A DNA stretch of 64,000 nt, taken from Acidobacteriota bacterium (lineage in GTDB: Bacteria > Acidobacteriota > Terriglobia > Acidiferrales > UBA7541). Positions 47,826 to 58,364 of the stretch are shown here, piece by piece (within the stretch, counting starts at the first letter, position 1; each line of letters starts with the position of its first letter). Under the pieces are notes generated by a model. That model did not search any database. It had not been told where the DNA came from and saw only the letters and a list, made by a program, of their open reading frames with translations. The stretch spans positions 1-64,000 of the forward strand of contig JAJYLB010000012.1 of NCBI GenBank assembly GCA_021788095.1. Direction: 5' to 3'. The position numbers and the translations under genes were made by a program.

Positions 47826-50339
47826 CTACGGCCGCCCGTCTTTGCTGGCGGCGCCTCCTCCTGCCGCAGGCGCGTTTTTCACGTACTTGTCGAACCAAGT
47901 CATCATCTCCCAGACGACCTCCTCGATCGATTGTCGGCCGAGGTATCCGTGGGATTCGTAAGGGAGCTGGACGTAGCGGACGATCGCCCCGTTGCCCTGG
48001 AGCGCTTCGTACATGCGCAGGGACTGGATGGGGAACGTGCCGGTATTGTTGTCTTCCATGCCGTGAATCAAAAGGATCGGCGCTTTGAAATCATTCGCGA
48101 AGAAAAACGGCGACATCGCTTCATAAACCGATTCCGCCTGCCAGAACGTTCGCCGCTCGCTTTGAAAGCCGAAGGGCGTGAGCGTGCGGTTGTACGCTCC
48201 GCTCTCGGCGCAGCCGGCGCGAAACAGGTTCGAGTGCGCCATCAGGTTCGCGGTCATGAATGCGCCGTAGCTGTGGCCGGTGACGCCGACGCGTTCGGGA
48301 TCGATGATCCCCATCGTTGCGGCCTTGTCGATCGCCGCCTTGGCATCGGCCACGAGTTGCTCGACGTAAGTGTCGTTGACCGTCTCCGGCGGCCCGACGA
48401 TCGGCATCGCCACGTCGTCGAGAACCACGTAGCCATCGAGGAGCAGGTAGAGCGGGCCGACGGTGCCCCCGGAGTCGAACGCGGGAAAACTCAGAAAGCG
48501 GTTGGGGGAGCCTGTCACCTGGCCGGCCATGCGGACGCTGGTGTACTCGAGCGGATAGCCCACCAAAACGGCGGGGCGGCGCTCGCCCGCCTTGTAATCC
48601 GGAGGCAGATAAACGGTCATCGAAAGCGGCACGCCATCGGCGCGCCGATACGTGATCAGCTCCTTCCGAATGGACCGGACGATCGGCGTAGGATCGGCGA
48701 AATGGCTCACCAGCATCGCCTCGCCGGTCGCCGAGTGGACGTAATAGTTTGGGGGATCGGCCGGCGTTTCGCGCTCGGTGAGAAAGCGGGAGCCGTCCGG
48801 GGCGAGCAAGGCCACCACGCTCTCGTATTCCTTGCCCCCGCAGTGGAACAGACGCTCGCGTTGCAGCGTGCGGAGGTCCAGGCGATCGAGGAACGGATGG
48901 TCGCCTTCGGGAGAAGCGCCGGCGCCCGTGAGAAACACGCTCCCATCCGTTTCGAGCACCGCCTGCTGTCCCGTGGGCAGTGTCTCGAGAACGAAATTGC
49001 CTGGATTGTCGTATTGAGAGCGGAGATTCAACGTCCACGCGAACCGAAGCGCTCCGCCGGGATGGCGGGGATCGAGGAAGTAGACCCGGCTGGTCGCGGT
49101 GTGCCATTGGTTCTCGCGGAGGATGGCTAGATCGCCCGCCGAACCCCACGCCATACTCACGAACCGCTCCTGCGTTCTGGCCAGTTCGACTGGCCGGCCG
49201 GTAAAGGGCGCCGCGAGGGAAAGCACGTGGTCGCGGAAGGGAACTTTCTTTCGCGGATCGCCTCCGTCCAGCGCCTGCGCCCAGGCGAGCGTTGCCGGCT
49301 CGACCGCCGCCCACTGGTAGGAACGCGGCCCGGCGGGCACGCCGCTGATGGGAGTGTGTTCGGCCAAAGGCAAATCGGCCAGGCGATACTCCCTGCGGCC
49401 GGCGAGATCCCACACCTCTACCTGCCGCGGGAACTCCGTTTCCGGCACCAGGTATGAGTACGGCCTGTGAATGCGGGCAATCAATAGGTGGCGGCCATCC
49501 GGAGACGGGGCGTTCGTGGCGAAGATGCCCGGCTTCCCGATCGTCCGTGCCCGGCCGGTCCCGGCATCCACCAAAGCGAGTTGCGCGGTCGCGTAGTACG
49601 TGAAGAGATCCTCGTCTTGCGGGCTCGTCAACAAATCCTCATAGGTGGGCACGGGCGAAGCATCGCCGTCGGACTCCTCGACGATCGGGCCGGTCGGCAC
49701 GGCAGGCGCTTGCGGCACGCGGCCTCGGCCGGTGGGCACGAGCCGGACGAGTAGGTGCCGGCTATCGGGCATCCACACCACGGGGCCGCCGCCCGGCGGC
49801 GGGTTGAAAAAGAAACCCGCAGGCTGGATCGCTGCATTGACCGCCCACGAGCCCAAGCGATGGACGGCCCCGCTGCGCGCGTCGCCAATCCAGAGTTCCA
49901 CGCCGCGCGGAGCAAAGTTGAGGAAAACAAACTGCCGGCCATCCGGTGACCAGATGGGCGCGCCGGCATGGACCGTAGCCGGAATCGCGACCGGTCGCGA
50001 CGCCCCGGTAGCCAAGCTCACCAGGCGCCAGTCGAGGAAGCGCTGCGGCACGTGCGGCCCGTTGTTCGCGGGATCGATTCGCAGGCCGGCCAGGCGATAC
50101 ATCGGCCGCGCCAGGTCCGCGATGTCGGGGAAGCGAACCGGTTCGTAAAGCAGCATCCGATCGCGCGTCGGACTGACGCTCGCCGCAAACGGCGCCAGCG
50201 CGTGGATGAGCTTCAAGATCGCTTGCGGCGGTTTGTGGTAGGGGGCTTGGGCGAAGCCCGGCCCCGCGGCGATGAGCGCGGCGAGCGCGGCTGCGGCTCG
50301 GAAGGACCAACGAGCGGTGCCACGAAAGGCGAAATTCAT
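47826..50339 (-). CDS. exported S9-family (prolyl oligopeptidase-like) peptidase
   Basis: 837 aa from ATG 50339, with GGAGG five nt upstream. Signal peptide ends near GFA-QAPY. Residues 40-570 are a beta-propeller-like N-terminal domain (PIWSPDGRQFVFLNFAPRGVELWIGD, SPDGRHLLIARI). Residues 580-825 form the alpha/beta hydrolase domain with GVTGHSYGAF (Ser690), GMEDNN (Asp763) and YESHGYLG (His797) as the catalytic triad. It resembles the glutamyl-endopeptidase/acylaminoacyl-peptidase branch of S9. Degrades peptides outside the cytoplasm, probably for nutrition. Transcribed away from the nuo operon. Confidence 0.92.
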   Translation of the reverse strand: MNFAFRGTARWSFRAAAALAALIAAGPGFAQAPYHKPPQAILKLIHALAPFAASVSPTRDRMLLYEPVRFPDIADLARPMYRLAGLRIDPANNGPHVPQRFLDWRLVSLATGASRPVAIPATVHAGAPIWSPDGRQFVFLNFAPRGVELWIGDARSGAVHRLGSWAVNAAIQPAGFFFNPPPGGGPVVWMPDSRHLLVRLVPTGRGRVPQAPAVPTGPIVEESDGDASPVPTYEDLLTSPQDEDLFTYYATAQLALVDAGTGRARTIGKPGIFATNAPSPDGRHLLIARIHRPYSYLVPETEFPRQVEVWDLAGRREYRLADLPLAEHTPISGVPAGPRSYQWAAVEPATLAWAQALDGGDPRKKVPFRDHVLSLAAPFTGRPVELARTQERFVSMAWGSAGDLAILRENQWHTATSRVYFLDPRHPGGALRFAWTLNLRSQYDNPGNFVLETLPTGQQAVLETDGSVFLTGAGASPEGDHPFLDRLDLRTLQRERLFHCGGKEYESVVALLAPDGSRFLTERETPADPPNYYVHSATGEAMLVSHFADPTPIVRSIRKELITYRRADGVPLSMTVYLPPDYKAGERRPAVLVGYPLEYTSVRMAGQVTGSPNRFLSFPAFDSGGTVGPLYLLLDGYVVLDDVAMPIVGPPETVNDTYVEQLVADAKAAIDKAATMGIIDPERVGVTGHSYGAFMTANLMAHSNLFRAGCAESGAYNRTLTPFGFQSERRTFWQAESVYEAMSPFFFANDFKAPILLIHGMEDNNTGTFPIQSLRMYEALQGNGAIVRYVQLPYESHGYLGRQSIEEVVWEMMTWFDKYVKNAPAAGGGAASKDGRP

Positions 50340-50770
50340 GCGCGCCTCCATCTCTTCGATGGGCAGACATTATAGACGCGCCGGCGGCGGCCGCGCGCGA
50401 TCGCCCGCATCCTCGAGGTAGCGCCCGCCTCGCCGCATGCTGGCGGGCCGCCCCCGGCGCTGCGTTGTTTCCGCGCCGGCGTCCTCAGCCGCAGTTGCCC
50501 CGGCGAACTCGCGAGCGCGACGCCGCCGCTCCCTGCAAATTCGCGCCGCGAGAATTGGCCGCGGAGCGATTCGATGTATAATGTCCCGCTACGCAGACAG
50601 AACCCCTCTGAATGACAGGAGGGCCTAAGCGGTACCTTTTCCGTAGTTTCGACGCTCGTTGTGGTGTGATGAAGGCGAAAGGCGCGGACCGGCAGCCGCC
50701 CCCAGCGGCCGCTGGACTCTCGCGCCGGAATCCAGTAAGAATTGAAAGTTAGGGCACGACAGGGAAAACC
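50340..50770. other. 431-nt divergent region upstream of nuoA
   Basis: Contains the promoter at 50555-50582 and a leader of about 180 nt. A 46-codon frame from ATG 50613 is open but has no Shine-Dalgarno. No repeat of the main families is seen. Confidence 0.5.
50555..50582 (+). promoter_or_regulatory. promoter of the nuo operon
   Basis: TTGGCC (50555-50560), 16-nt spacer, perfect TATAAT (50577-50582) preceded by TG. The start would be near 50589, giving about 180 nt of leader before nuoA. Confidence 0.6.
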
Positions 50771-51145
50771 ATGAATCTCTGGGCCTTCGCCCTCTATGCG
50801 GTTCTGGTTCTGTTCATCGCGGGTGCCATGATCGGCCTTTCCGCGATCCTCGGCGAGCGGCACAAGGAACGATTCACCGACGAGACTTACGAGGGCGGGA
50901 TCCCCGGCGAGGGCACGGCCCGCGCGCGCTTCTCCGTCAAGTTCTACATGATGGCGATGTTCTTCGTCGTGTTCGACCTGGAATCGGTCTTCCTCTACAC
51001 CTGGGCGGTGAGCGCCCGCGAGCTGGGCTGGCTCGGCTATGGAGAGGCGCTGGTTTTCATTCTGGTGCTGGTAGCGGCATTGGTCTATTTGTGGCGGCTG
51101 GGAGCCCTCGATTGGGGCCCCGACACCCGCCGAAAGTCGCGCTGA
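50771..51145 (+). CDS. nuoA: NADH-quinone oxidoreductase subunit A
   Basis: 124 aa, three TM helices. Family blocks: [59 protein letters not shown], including the acidic residues of TM2 (FDLESV) used in proton translocation. First gene of the complex I operon, about 180 nt after the predicted start of transcription. AGGGA precedes the ATG. Next gene follows after 158 nt, a longer gap than elsewhere in the operon. Confidence 0.96.
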   Translation: MNLWAFALYAVLVLFIAGAMIGLSAILGERHKERFTDETYEGGIPGEGTARARFSVKFYMMAMFFVVFDLESVFLYTWAVSARELGWLGYGEALVFILVLVAALVYLWRLGALDWGPDTRRKSR

Positions 51146-51303
51146 GGGAAAGCTGGTGCGGGCGCTCGCCCCGATTTGCGCAGGTTGCACCCCGATGTAT
51201 TCTATCGGGGCTTTCGTTGGGGTCTCGCCCGCGGCTCTTCGATTTACGATGGGCGCCCCGGACTCCACGCCGGGATCGCTCGGTGTCGCGTAGGGAGATG
51301 GCC

Positions 51304-51942
51304 ATGCGCTGGTGGACGAGTGAAGGAGCCAAGGAACTGCCGGTGGTCGAAAAGCCGCCGAGCGAATACGACGAATTGCGCCGCCAGATCCTGTTCGCGA
51401 AGCTGGAAGACCTGCTGGCCTGGGGCCGCAAGAACTCGATGTGGCCGTTCATGTTCGGGCTCTCCTGCTGTTTCGTCGAAATGGCCACCAGCATCACCAG
51501 CAAATACGATATTTCGCGCTTCGGCGCCGAGGTCCTGCGCGGCACGCCGCGCGAAGCCGACCTCATGGTGATCGCCGGCACGCCCTTCCTCAAGATGGCC
51601 CCCATCATCCGCTGGCTCTACGAACAGATGATGGCCCCGCGCTGGGTGATTTCGATGGGTTCCTGCGCGAACTCGGGCGGCATGTACGACATCTACAGCG
51701 TGGTCCAGGGCGTTGACAAAATCCTGCCGGTCGACGTCTACGTCCCCGGCTGTCCTCCCAGCCCCGTGGCGTTCATGGAAGGACTGATGCTCCTGCGCGA
51801 GGCGGTCGGCAACGAAAAACGCCCGCTGAGCTGGGTGGTGGGGCCCGAGGGAGTCGACAGGGGCGTTCGCCCGTCGATGCGCGATCTCAAACAGCCGGAG
51901 CGCGTTCAGGCCACCACGCTCCGCCCCATGGACGAGGTCTGA
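51304..51942 (+). CDS. nuoB: NADH-quinone oxidoreductase subunit B (cluster N2)
   Basis: 212 aa from ATG 51304; AGGGAG lies six nt upstream, while the ATG two codons earlier directly abuts it. Carries the ligands of terminal 4Fe-4S cluster N2: the tandem GLSCCFVEM (Cys55, Cys56), [12 protein letters not shown] (Cys121) and PGCPPSP (Cys150). Passes electrons to quinone at the interface with NuoD. Residues 180-212 extend slightly beyond the minimal NuoB. Two nt before nuoCD. Confidence 0.97.
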   Translation: MRWWTSEGAKELPVVEKPPSEYDELRRQILFAKLEDLLAWGRKNSMWPFMFGLSCCFVEMATSITSKYDISRFGAEVLRGTPREADLMVIAGTPFLKMAPIIRWLYEQMMAPRWVISMGSCANSGGMYDIYSVVQGVDKILPVDVYVPGCPPSPVAFMEGLMLLREAVGNEKRPLSWVVGPEGVDRGVRPSMRDLKQPERVQATTLRPMDEV

Positions 51943-51944
51943 CG

Positions 51945-53708
51945 ATGGCCGCTCCCGCCGCGACGGCAAAACCCGCCGTCCTCGACGAGCTTCAAGGAAA
52001 ATTCGGGACCGGGATCCTGGCCACCGAGAGCCCCCGCGACGCTATCCCCACCGCCTGGGTGGGTCGCGACAACCTCCTGCTCGCGATGCGCTACCTCAAA
52101 ACGGAAATCGCCCGGCCTTACCGCATGTTGTACGACCTCACCGCCATCGACGAGCGCGTGCGCGCCCATCGCGACGGGCAGCCGTCTGCGGATTTCACCG
52201 TCGCCTGCACCCTCTATTCTTTCGACCGGAACGAATACCTGCGCGTCAAGGTCCCGCTCGCCGAAGACCACGCCTCGCTCGATTCCCTCTGCTCCGTCTG
52301 GCCCAACGCCAATTGGTACGAACGTGAGGTGTGGGACCTGTTCGGCATCCGGTTCGAAAATCACCCCTTCCTCGAGCGCCTCATCATGCCGCGGAGCTGG
52401 CAGGGCCATCCCCTGCGCAAGGACCACCCGGCGCGCGCGACGGAAATGGGGCCGTTCCAGCTTCCCGAGGAAAAGGCCGAGGAAGAGGAGGAGCGCCTGC
52501 GCTTCCGGCCCGAGGAGTGGGGTCTGAAGCGCGCGGCCGAAGACACCGATTTCCTCTTCCTGAACATCGGTCCCCAGCATCCCGGCACCCACGGCGTCCT
52601 CCGCGTCGTCCTCCAGCTCGATGGCGAAGTGATTCTCGACGCCATTCCCGAAATCGGTTATCACCACCGCGGCGCCGAGAAGATGGGCGAGCGGCAGAGC
52701 TGGCATACCTACATCCCCTACACCGACCGCATCGACTACCTCGCTGGCGTCCAGAACAACCTCGCCTACCTCACCGCCGTCGAAACCCTCGCCGGGATTC
52801 CCGTGCCGCCGCGGGCGCAGGTGATTCGCGTCATGATGGCGGAGCTGTTTCGGATCATCAGCCACTTGGTTTGGTACGGCACCTTCGCCCAGGACGTCGG
52901 GCAGATGTCCCCCGTCTTCTACATGTTCAACGACCGCGAGCGCGCCTTCGGTATCGTGCAGGCCGTGACGGGAGCGCGCATGCATCCCAGTTGGTTCCGC
53001 ATCGGCGGCACCGCGCACGATCTGCCCCGCGGCTGGGACAAAATGGTCCGCGAATTCCTCGCCTGGATGCCCGATCGCATGCGCGAATACGACAAGATCG
53101 TCATGCGCAACAAGATTTTCAAGGCGCGCACCCAGGGCGTGGGCGCCATCACCACCGAGCAGGCGATCGATTGGGGCGCCACGGGTCCGATGCTCCGCTC
53201 GACCGGCCTCGCCTGGGACTTCCGCAAGAAGCTCCCCTACAGCGGCTACGAAAATTTCGAATTCGATATTCCCACGGCGACCCACGGCGATTGCTACGAC
53301 CGCGCCGTCGTCCACGTCGAAGAGATCCGGCAGAGCCTGCGCATCATCGAGCAGTGCGTCGACAACATGCCCGAGGGACCGTACAAGAGCGATCACCCCC
53401 TCGCCCAGCCCCCGATCAAAGACCGCACCATGCACGATATCGAAACGCTCATCAATCATTTCCTCGGCGTTTCCTGGGGTCCGGTGATTCCGCCGGGCGA
53501 GGCGCTCGGAGCGATCGAAGCGCCCAAGGGCAATAACGGCTATTACCTGGTTTCCGACGGCGGCACCGTCAGCTACCGCACGCGCATCCGCACCCCTTCC
53601 TTCGCGCACATGCAGATGCTCCCCGACATGACGCGAAACCTGATGGTGCCCGACCTGCTCGCGATTTTGGGAAGCATCGATTTCGTGCTGGCCGATATCG
53701 ACCGCTAG
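51945..53708 (+). CDS. nuoC: fused NADH-quinone oxidoreductase subunit C/D
   Basis: 587 aa; NuoC (about 1-190) and NuoD (about 200-587) are fused as in E. coli NuoCD. NuoC part: [64 protein letters not shown]. NuoD part: [66 protein letters not shown], in which the HPGTHG and GYHHRG stretches line the quinone pocket. The linker is Glu-rich ([13 protein letters not shown]). NuoE follows after a 165-nt gap containing a dispersed repeat. Confidence 0.96.
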   Translation: MAAPAATAKPAVLDELQGKFGTGILATESPRDAIPTAWVGRDNLLLAMRYLKTEIARPYRMLYDLTAIDERVRAHRDGQPSADFTVACTLYSFDRNEYLRVKVPLAEDHASLDSLCSVWPNANWYEREVWDLFGIRFENHPFLERLIMPRSWQGHPLRKDHPARATEMGPFQLPEEKAEEEEERLRFRPEEWGLKRAAEDTDFLFLNIGPQHPGTHGVLRVVLQLDGEVILDAIPEIGYHHRGAEKMGERQSWHTYIPYTDRIDYLAGVQNNLAYLTAVETLAGIPVPPRAQVIRVMMAELFRIISHLVWYGTFAQDVGQMSPVFYMFNDRERAFGIVQAVTGARMHPSWFRIGGTAHDLPRGWDKMVREFLAWMPDRMREYDKIVMRNKIFKARTQGVGAITTEQAIDWGATGPMLRSTGLAWDFRKKLPYSGYENFEFDIPTATHGDCYDRAVVHVEEIRQSLRIIEQCVDNMPEGPYKSDHPLAQPPIKDRTMHDIETLINHFLGVSWGPVIPPGEALGAIEAPKGNNGYYLVSDGGTVSYRTRIRTPSFAHMQMLPDMTRNLMVPDLLAILGSIDFVLADIDR

Positions 53709-53739
53709 GAGCAAGAGCAAGGATGCCGAAAAGGGACAA

Positions 53740-53830
53740 CCTGTCATGCTGAGCGAAGCGAAGCATCCCGTCCTTGCGTTGAGAACGAGCGTCGAGATCC
53801 CTCGCCCGCCTCGGCGGGCTCAGGAGGGCG
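53740..53830 (+). repeat. dispersed CATGCTGAGCGAAGCGAAGC repeat inside the nuo operon
   Basis: CCTGTCATGCTGAGCGAAGC continues with GAAGCATCCC (53740-53769), a motif that I recall as a widespread intergenic repeat in many soil bacteria. It is followed by GCCCGCCtcGGCGGGC (53804-53819), a perfect hairpin. Lies in the only wide gap between nuoCD and nuoE. Confidence 0.65.
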
Positions 53831-53873
53831 CTCCGGCGAAACTCCATGCAGCAACTTGCCAGGCGAGGAACGC

Positions 53874-54338
53874 ATGCTGACGCCCGAAGAACAACGAGAA
53901 ATCGAGGAAGAGGCCGCGCACTTCCCCCTTCGCCGCGCCGCCTCGATTGACGCCCTCCGCGTGGTGCAGAAGCATCGCGGCTGGGTCTCCGACGACGCCG
54001 TCAAGGACATCGCCGCCTTCCTCGATACTTCGCCTGACGACATCGATAGCGTCGCCACCTTCTACAACCTCATCTTCCGTAAACCCGTGGGCCGCCACGT
54101 CATCATGGTCTGCGACAGCGTCAGTTGCTGGGTGATGGGTTACGAAGGCTTGCGAGACCGCCTCAAATCCCGACTCGGCATCGAAATGGGCCAGACCACT
54201 TCCGATGGCCGCTTCACCCTCTTGCCCGTCGTTTGCCTCGGCGCCTGCGACCGCGCCCCCACGATGATCGTCGATGGTCAGCTCCACGCCAATCTCGATC
54301 TGGAAACGATCGACCGGATTCTCGAGAGGTACCCGTAA
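53874..54338 (+). CDS. nuoE: NADH-quinone oxidoreductase subunit E (cluster N1a)
   Basis: 154 aa from ATG 53874, GAGGA four nt upstream. A thioredoxin-like 2Fe-2S domain with the ligand pattern C80-x4-C85 ... C121-x3-C125 (VMVCDSVSCWVMGYE, CLGACDRAP). Preceded by a helical N-terminal part (SIDALRVVQKHRGWVSDDAVKDIAAFLDTSPDDIDSVATFYNLI). Part of the NADH dehydrogenase arm with NuoF. Seven nt before nuoF. Confidence 0.96.
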   Translation: MLTPEEQREIEEEAAHFPLRRAASIDALRVVQKHRGWVSDDAVKDIAAFLDTSPDDIDSVATFYNLIFRKPVGRHVIMVCDSVSCWVMGYEGLRDRLKSRLGIEMGQTTSDGRFTLLPVVCLGACDRAPTMIVDGQLHANLDLETIDRILERYP

Positions 54339-54345
54339 CCGCGCC

Positions 54346-55626
54346 ATGGAAACCCCGCTCACCGCCAAAATACGCCCCGATGGAGAGATGATCGATCTCG
54401 CTGCCTACGAGCGCGCCGGCGGCTACCAGGCCGCGCGCAAAGCCATGCGCATGGCCCCGGCCGAGATCACCGAACTGGTGAAGAAATCCACTCTCCGCGG
54501 GCGCGGCGGCGCCGGTTTCCCTACCGGCCAGAAATGGAGTTTCGTTCCCCTCGGCCCCGCGGCGCCCCGGCCGAAATATCTGATCGCCAATGCCGACGAA
54601 ATGGAGCCCGGCACCTTCAAGGATCGCGTTCTGCTCGAGGGCGATCCGCACGAGCTGATCGAGGGCATGATCGTCGCCGCCCGGGCCATCGAAGCCGAGC
54701 GCGGCTACATCTTTCTGCGCGGGGAATACACCGACGCCGCCGCGCGCCTCTCGCGCGCCCTCGCCGAGGCTTCGGCGAAAGGCTACCTCGGCAGGAACGT
54801 CTTCGGCTCGGGCGCCGATTTCGACTTGCGCCTGCACCTGAGCGGAGGCCGCTACATGTGTGGCGAGGAAACGGGCTTGCTGAACGCCCTCGAAGGCAAG
54901 CGCGCCAATCCCCGCGCCAAGCCGCCTTTCCCCCAGGTCTCCGGCCTGTTTGGCAAGCCCAGCATCGTCCAGAACGTCGAAACGCTCTGCAATCTTCCCC
55001 ATATCCTCGATAAGGGCGCCGACTGGTTCGTGAAACTCGGGTTGACGGGCGACGGCGGCACCAAGCTCTACGGCGCGAGCGGCAAGGTGAAAAAGCCCGG
55101 CTGCTGGGAACTGCCCATGGGCACGCCGCTCCGCGAGCTGCTCGAACGGTACGCCGGCGGCATGCGCGATGGCGTGCGCTTCCGCGGCGTCCTGCCCGGC
55201 GGCGCATCCACCGATTTCCTCACCGCCGACCATCTCGACGTCCCCATGGATTTCACCGCCGTCGCCAAGGCGGGCAGCCGGCTCGGCACGGGCACCATGA
55301 TCGTGCTCGACGACAAGACTTGCCCCGTTGGCATGGTGCATAACCTCGAACACTTCTTCGCTCAGGAATCTTGCGGCTGGTGTACGCCCTGCTGGAGCGG
55401 CTTGCACTGGGCCGAAGAGATCCTTTGGGCCATCGAATCCGGGCGGGGGACGCCGGCCGATTTCGACCGGCTCGACCACGTCACGAAAATGTGCGGCCCC
55501 GGCAACACTTTTTGCGCTCTCGCTCCCGGCGCGGTCGAGCCGCTCCAGAGCGCGCTGAAGTATTTCCGGGAGGATTTCGAGCGGCATATACGCGAAAAAC
55601 GGTGTCCGTGGAGAAACGGGCAATGA
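54346..55626 (+). CDS. nuoF: NADH-quinone oxidoreductase subunit F (NADH and FMN site)
   Basis: 426 aa from ATG 54346. NADH site LRGRGGAGFPTGQKWSF, FMN-binding ANADEMEPGTFKDRVLLEGDPHELIEGM and GAYMCGEETGLLNALEGKR-type stretch (residues 168-185), and cluster N3 ligands in ESCGWCTPC (Cys343, Cys346, Cys349) plus Cys390 in NTFCALAPGA. Oxidises NADH and passes electrons to the Fe-S chain. Weak Shine-Dalgarno; probably coupled to nuoE. ATGA overlap with nuoG. Confidence 0.97.
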   Translation: METPLTAKIRPDGEMIDLAAYERAGGYQAARKAMRMAPAEITELVKKSTLRGRGGAGFPTGQKWSFVPLGPAAPRPKYLIANADEMEPGTFKDRVLLEGDPHELIEGMIVAARAIEAERGYIFLRGEYTDAAARLSRALAEASAKGYLGRNVFGSGADFDLRLHLSGGRYMCGEETGLLNALEGKRANPRAKPPFPQVSGLFGKPSIVQNVETLCNLPHILDKGADWFVKLGLTGDGGTKLYGASGKVKKPGCWELPMGTPLRELLERYAGGMRDGVRFRGVLPGGASTDFLTADHLDVPMDFTAVAKAGSRLGTGTMIVLDDKTCPVGMVHNLEHFFAQESCGWCTPCWSGLHWAEEILWAIESGRGTPADFDRLDHVTKMCGPGNTFCALAPGAVEPLQSALKYFREDFERHIREKRCPWRNGQ

Positions 55627-58364
55627 AGATCGTCGTCGACAAAAAGGAATACGAGGTCGATCCCCGCGAGAACCTGCTCGAAGCCTGCCTGGGCCGGGGG
55701 CTCGATCTGCCCTATTTCTGCTGGCATCCCGCGATGGGCTCGGTGGGCGCGTGCCGCCAGTGCGCGGTCAAGGTCTACCGGGACGAGAACGACGCCCGCG
55801 GCCGCATCGTGATGGCTTGCATGACCCCCATCACCCCGAATCTGCTCGCCTCGATCGACGACGCCGAAGCGCGCGAGTTTCGCGCGGGGATCGTCGAGGG
55901 CTTGATGGAAAGCCATCCGCACGATTGCCCGGTGTGCGACGAAGGCGGCGAGTGCCACCTCCAGGACATGACGGTCATGACTGGCCATAACTACCGCCGG
56001 TTCGAGTTCCCCAAGCGCACCTTCCACAACCAGTACCTCGGCCCCCTGCTCAACCACGAGATGAACCGCTGCATCCAGTGCTACCGCTGCACCCGCTTCT
56101 ACACCGAGTACGCCGGAGGCAAGGACTTCGCGGTGCTGAAGCTCCGCCATCTGGTCTATTTCGGCCGCGCGGAAGCGGGCGTCCTCGAAAACGAGTTTTC
56201 CGGCAACCTCGTCGAGGTCTGCCCCACCGGCGTCTTCACCGACAAAACCCTGAAGCGGCACTACACCCGCAAATGGGATTTGCAGATGGCGCCAACCGTC
56301 TGCGCGCACTGCGCGTTGGGTTGCAACGTGACCGCGGGCGAGCGCTACGGCACGCTGCGCCGTATCGTGAATCGCTACAACGGCCAGATCAACGGCTACT
56401 TCCTCTGCGATCGCGGCCGGTTCGGCTACGAGCACGTCAATAGCCCGAAGCGCATCCGCTCGGCGCGCGCCCGCCGCGACGCGGGGGCGGCGGAGATACC
56501 CAAGGCCGAGGCCCTCGATCGCTTCTCCAGCCTCGCCGCCGGCGGAAAGACGCTCGGCATCGGCTCGCCGCGCGCCTCCCTCGAATCCAACTTCGCGCTC
56601 CGCGCGCTGGTCGGCCCGGAAAACTTCTACGCGGGCGTCTCCGACGCCTCGTATGACCTCCTCGCCGCCATGCTCCAGGTCCTGCGCCAAGGTCCCGCCC
56701 CGGCCAGCCTCCGCCAAATCGAGCATGGCGATGCTGCCCTGGTGCTCGGCGAAGACGTCACCAACTCCGCTCCGCGCCTCGCCCTCACCCTGCGCCAAAC
56801 GATTCGCCAGGCCGGGCTCGAGCAGGCTGAAAAGATGCGCGTGCCGCGCTGGCAAGACCATGCCGTGCGCGAGCTCGCGCAAAAGGACCATGGCCCGCTC
56901 TTTATCGCCACCCCTTACCCCACGCGCCTGGATGATGTCGCCACCGAAACCTATCGCGCCGCCCCCGACGATATCGCCCGGCTGGGCTTCGCCGTCGCGC
57001 ACCTGCTGGATCCGGCTTCCCCTGCCGTTCCCGATCTCGCCGAACCCCTCCGCGCGCTCGCCGGCCGGATCGCCGATACCCTCCAGGCCGCGGCGCGGCC
57101 GGTGGTTGTAAGCGGGACGGGCGCCGGAAGCGCCGCGGTCCTCCGCGCGGCGGCCGATGTCGCTCGCGCGCTGGCCAAAGCCGGCAAGCCCGTCGCCTTC
57201 TCGCTCCAGGCGGAAGAGCGCAATAGCCTGGGTTTCGCGATGATGGAGCCGAAGCCGCTCGGCCGGGCAGTGGACGCCGCTCGTGCCGGTGAAGTGCAAA
57301 CGGTCATCGTGCTCGAAAACGATCTCTATCGCCGCGCTCCGGCCGCCGCTATCGACGCCTTGCTTGCCGCGCCGCACGTCGTCGCCCTCGACGCGCTCGA
57401 AACCCGCACAACCGCCAAGGCTGAACTGGTGATTCCGGCGGCGCCTTTCGCCGAAGCCGACGGCACCGTGGTTTCCAGCGAGGGCCGCGCCCAGCGCTTC
57501 TTCCGCGTTTATCCCCCCGCGGGCGGCGTTCAAGATTCCTGGCGCTGGCTCGCCGACGTCCTCGGTCTCCTCGCCCGGCCGGAAGGCCTGGCGTGGAAGG
57601 ATCTCGACGACGTCGTCGAAGCCGTCGCCCGCGCGTTTCCCTCGCTCGCCCGCATCCGCGATGCCGCTCCTGGCGCCGGCTTCCGCATCGCCGGGGCGAA
57701 GATACCGCGTGAGCCGCACCGATACAGCGGCCGCACTTCCATGCTCGCCAATATCCAGGTCAGCGAGCCCAAGCCGCCCGAAGACCCCGATTCCGCGCTC
57801 TCCTACACCATGGAAGGAGCGCCCGTCGAACCCCCTGCCGCTCTCCTCCCCTTCTTCTGGACCGGCGGGTGGAATTCGATTCAGGCCGTTAATAAATTCC
57901 AGGAAGAAATCGCCGGCCCGCTCCGCGGCGGCGACGCCGGCGTCCGCCTGCTCGATCAGGCAGCCGGTGGCGCGGGTACCCTCGCCCGCGCGCCTGACGG
58001 CAGCGCAAGCGTCCCGGTCGCGGGCTATCTCGATTCGGTTCCGGCGCCCTTCGCGCCGCGCCGGGGCGAGTGGCTGATCGTGCCGCGCCATCATATCTTT
58101 GGCTCGGAAGAGCTGAGCGCCGAAGCTCCGGCCATCGCCGAACTGTCGCCGCAGCCTTACGTCGCGCTCGGTCCCTCGGACGCGGCGGCGCTCGGCGCCG
58201 CTCCGGGTGCGGTGGTCAACGTGAAATCGGAAGCCGGCTCGGCGTCGCTCCCGCTTCGCGTCGAACCGGGCTTGCCGGCGGGCCTGGCCGCGCTGCCTGC
58301 CGGACTCGGTCCCTTGGCGGGCATCCCACTCCCCGTTTGGGGTCGAATCGAGCTGGGGCGATGA
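55623..58364 (+). CDS. nuoG: NADH-quinone oxidoreductase subunit G
   Basis: 913 aa from ATG 55623 (overlapping the nuoF stop). Clusters in order: N1b 2Fe-2S (Cys33, Cys44, Cys47, Cys66); N5 His-Cys3 (His98 or 100, Cys102, Cys105, Cys111); N4 (Cys150, Cys153, Cys156, Cys200); and a fourth site C227-x2-C230-x3-C234-x27-C262, the N7 pattern present in E. coli and Thermus but lost in many complexes. Residues 270-900 are the molybdopterin-oxidoreductase-like domain without a cofactor role. Electrons pass from NuoF/E towards NuoI. ATGA overlap with nuoH. Confidence 0.95.
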   Translation: MKIVVDKKEYEVDPRENLLEACLGRGLDLPYFCWHPAMGSVGACRQCAVKVYRDENDARGRIVMACMTPITPNLLASIDDAEAREFRAGIVEGLMESHPHDCPVCDEGGECHLQDMTVMTGHNYRRFEFPKRTFHNQYLGPLLNHEMNRCIQCYRCTRFYTEYAGGKDFAVLKLRHLVYFGRAEAGVLENEFSGNLVEVCPTGVFTDKTLKRHYTRKWDLQMAPTVCAHCALGCNVTAGERYGTLRRIVNRYNGQINGYFLCDRGRFGYEHVNSPKRIRSARARRDAGAAEIPKAEALDRFSSLAAGGKTLGIGSPRASLESNFALRALVGPENFYAGVSDASYDLLAAMLQVLRQGPAPASLRQIEHGDAALVLGEDVTNSAPRLALTLRQTIRQAGLEQAEKMRVPRWQDHAVRELAQKDHGPLFIATPYPTRLDDVATETYRAAPDDIARLGFAVAHLLDPASPAVPDLAEPLRALAGRIADTLQAAARPVVVSGTGAGSAAVLRAAADVARALAKAGKPVAFSLQAEERNSLGFAMMEPKPLGRAVDAARAGEVQTVIVLENDLYRRAPAAAIDALLAAPHVVALDALETRTTAKAELVIPAAPFAEADGTVVSSEGRAQRFFRVYPPAGGVQDSWRWLADVLGLLARPEGLAWKDLDDVVEAVARAFPSLARIRDAAPGAGFRIAGAKIPREPHRYSGRTSMLANIQVSEPKPPEDPDSALSYTMEGAPVEPPAALLPFFWTGGWNSIQAVNKFQEEIAGPLRGGDAGVRLLDQAAGGAGTLARAPDGSASVPVAGYLDSVPAPFAPRRGEWLIVPRHHIFGSEELSAEAPAIAELSPQPYVALGPSDAAALGAAPGAVVNVKSEAGSASLPLRVEPGLPAGLAALPAGLGPLAGIPLPVWGRIELGR

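Noticed and set aside
50613-50753. Possible 46-codon leader peptide before nuoA
   Set aside because: No Shine-Dalgarno, no attenuator-like hairpins, composition uninformative.
55362-58094. A 910-codon open frame on the minus strand opposite nuoG
   Set aside because: Antisense to nuoG, whose Fe-S motifs are clear. Composition is Arg/Gly/Glu-rich and without known motifs, as expected from third-position GC bias.
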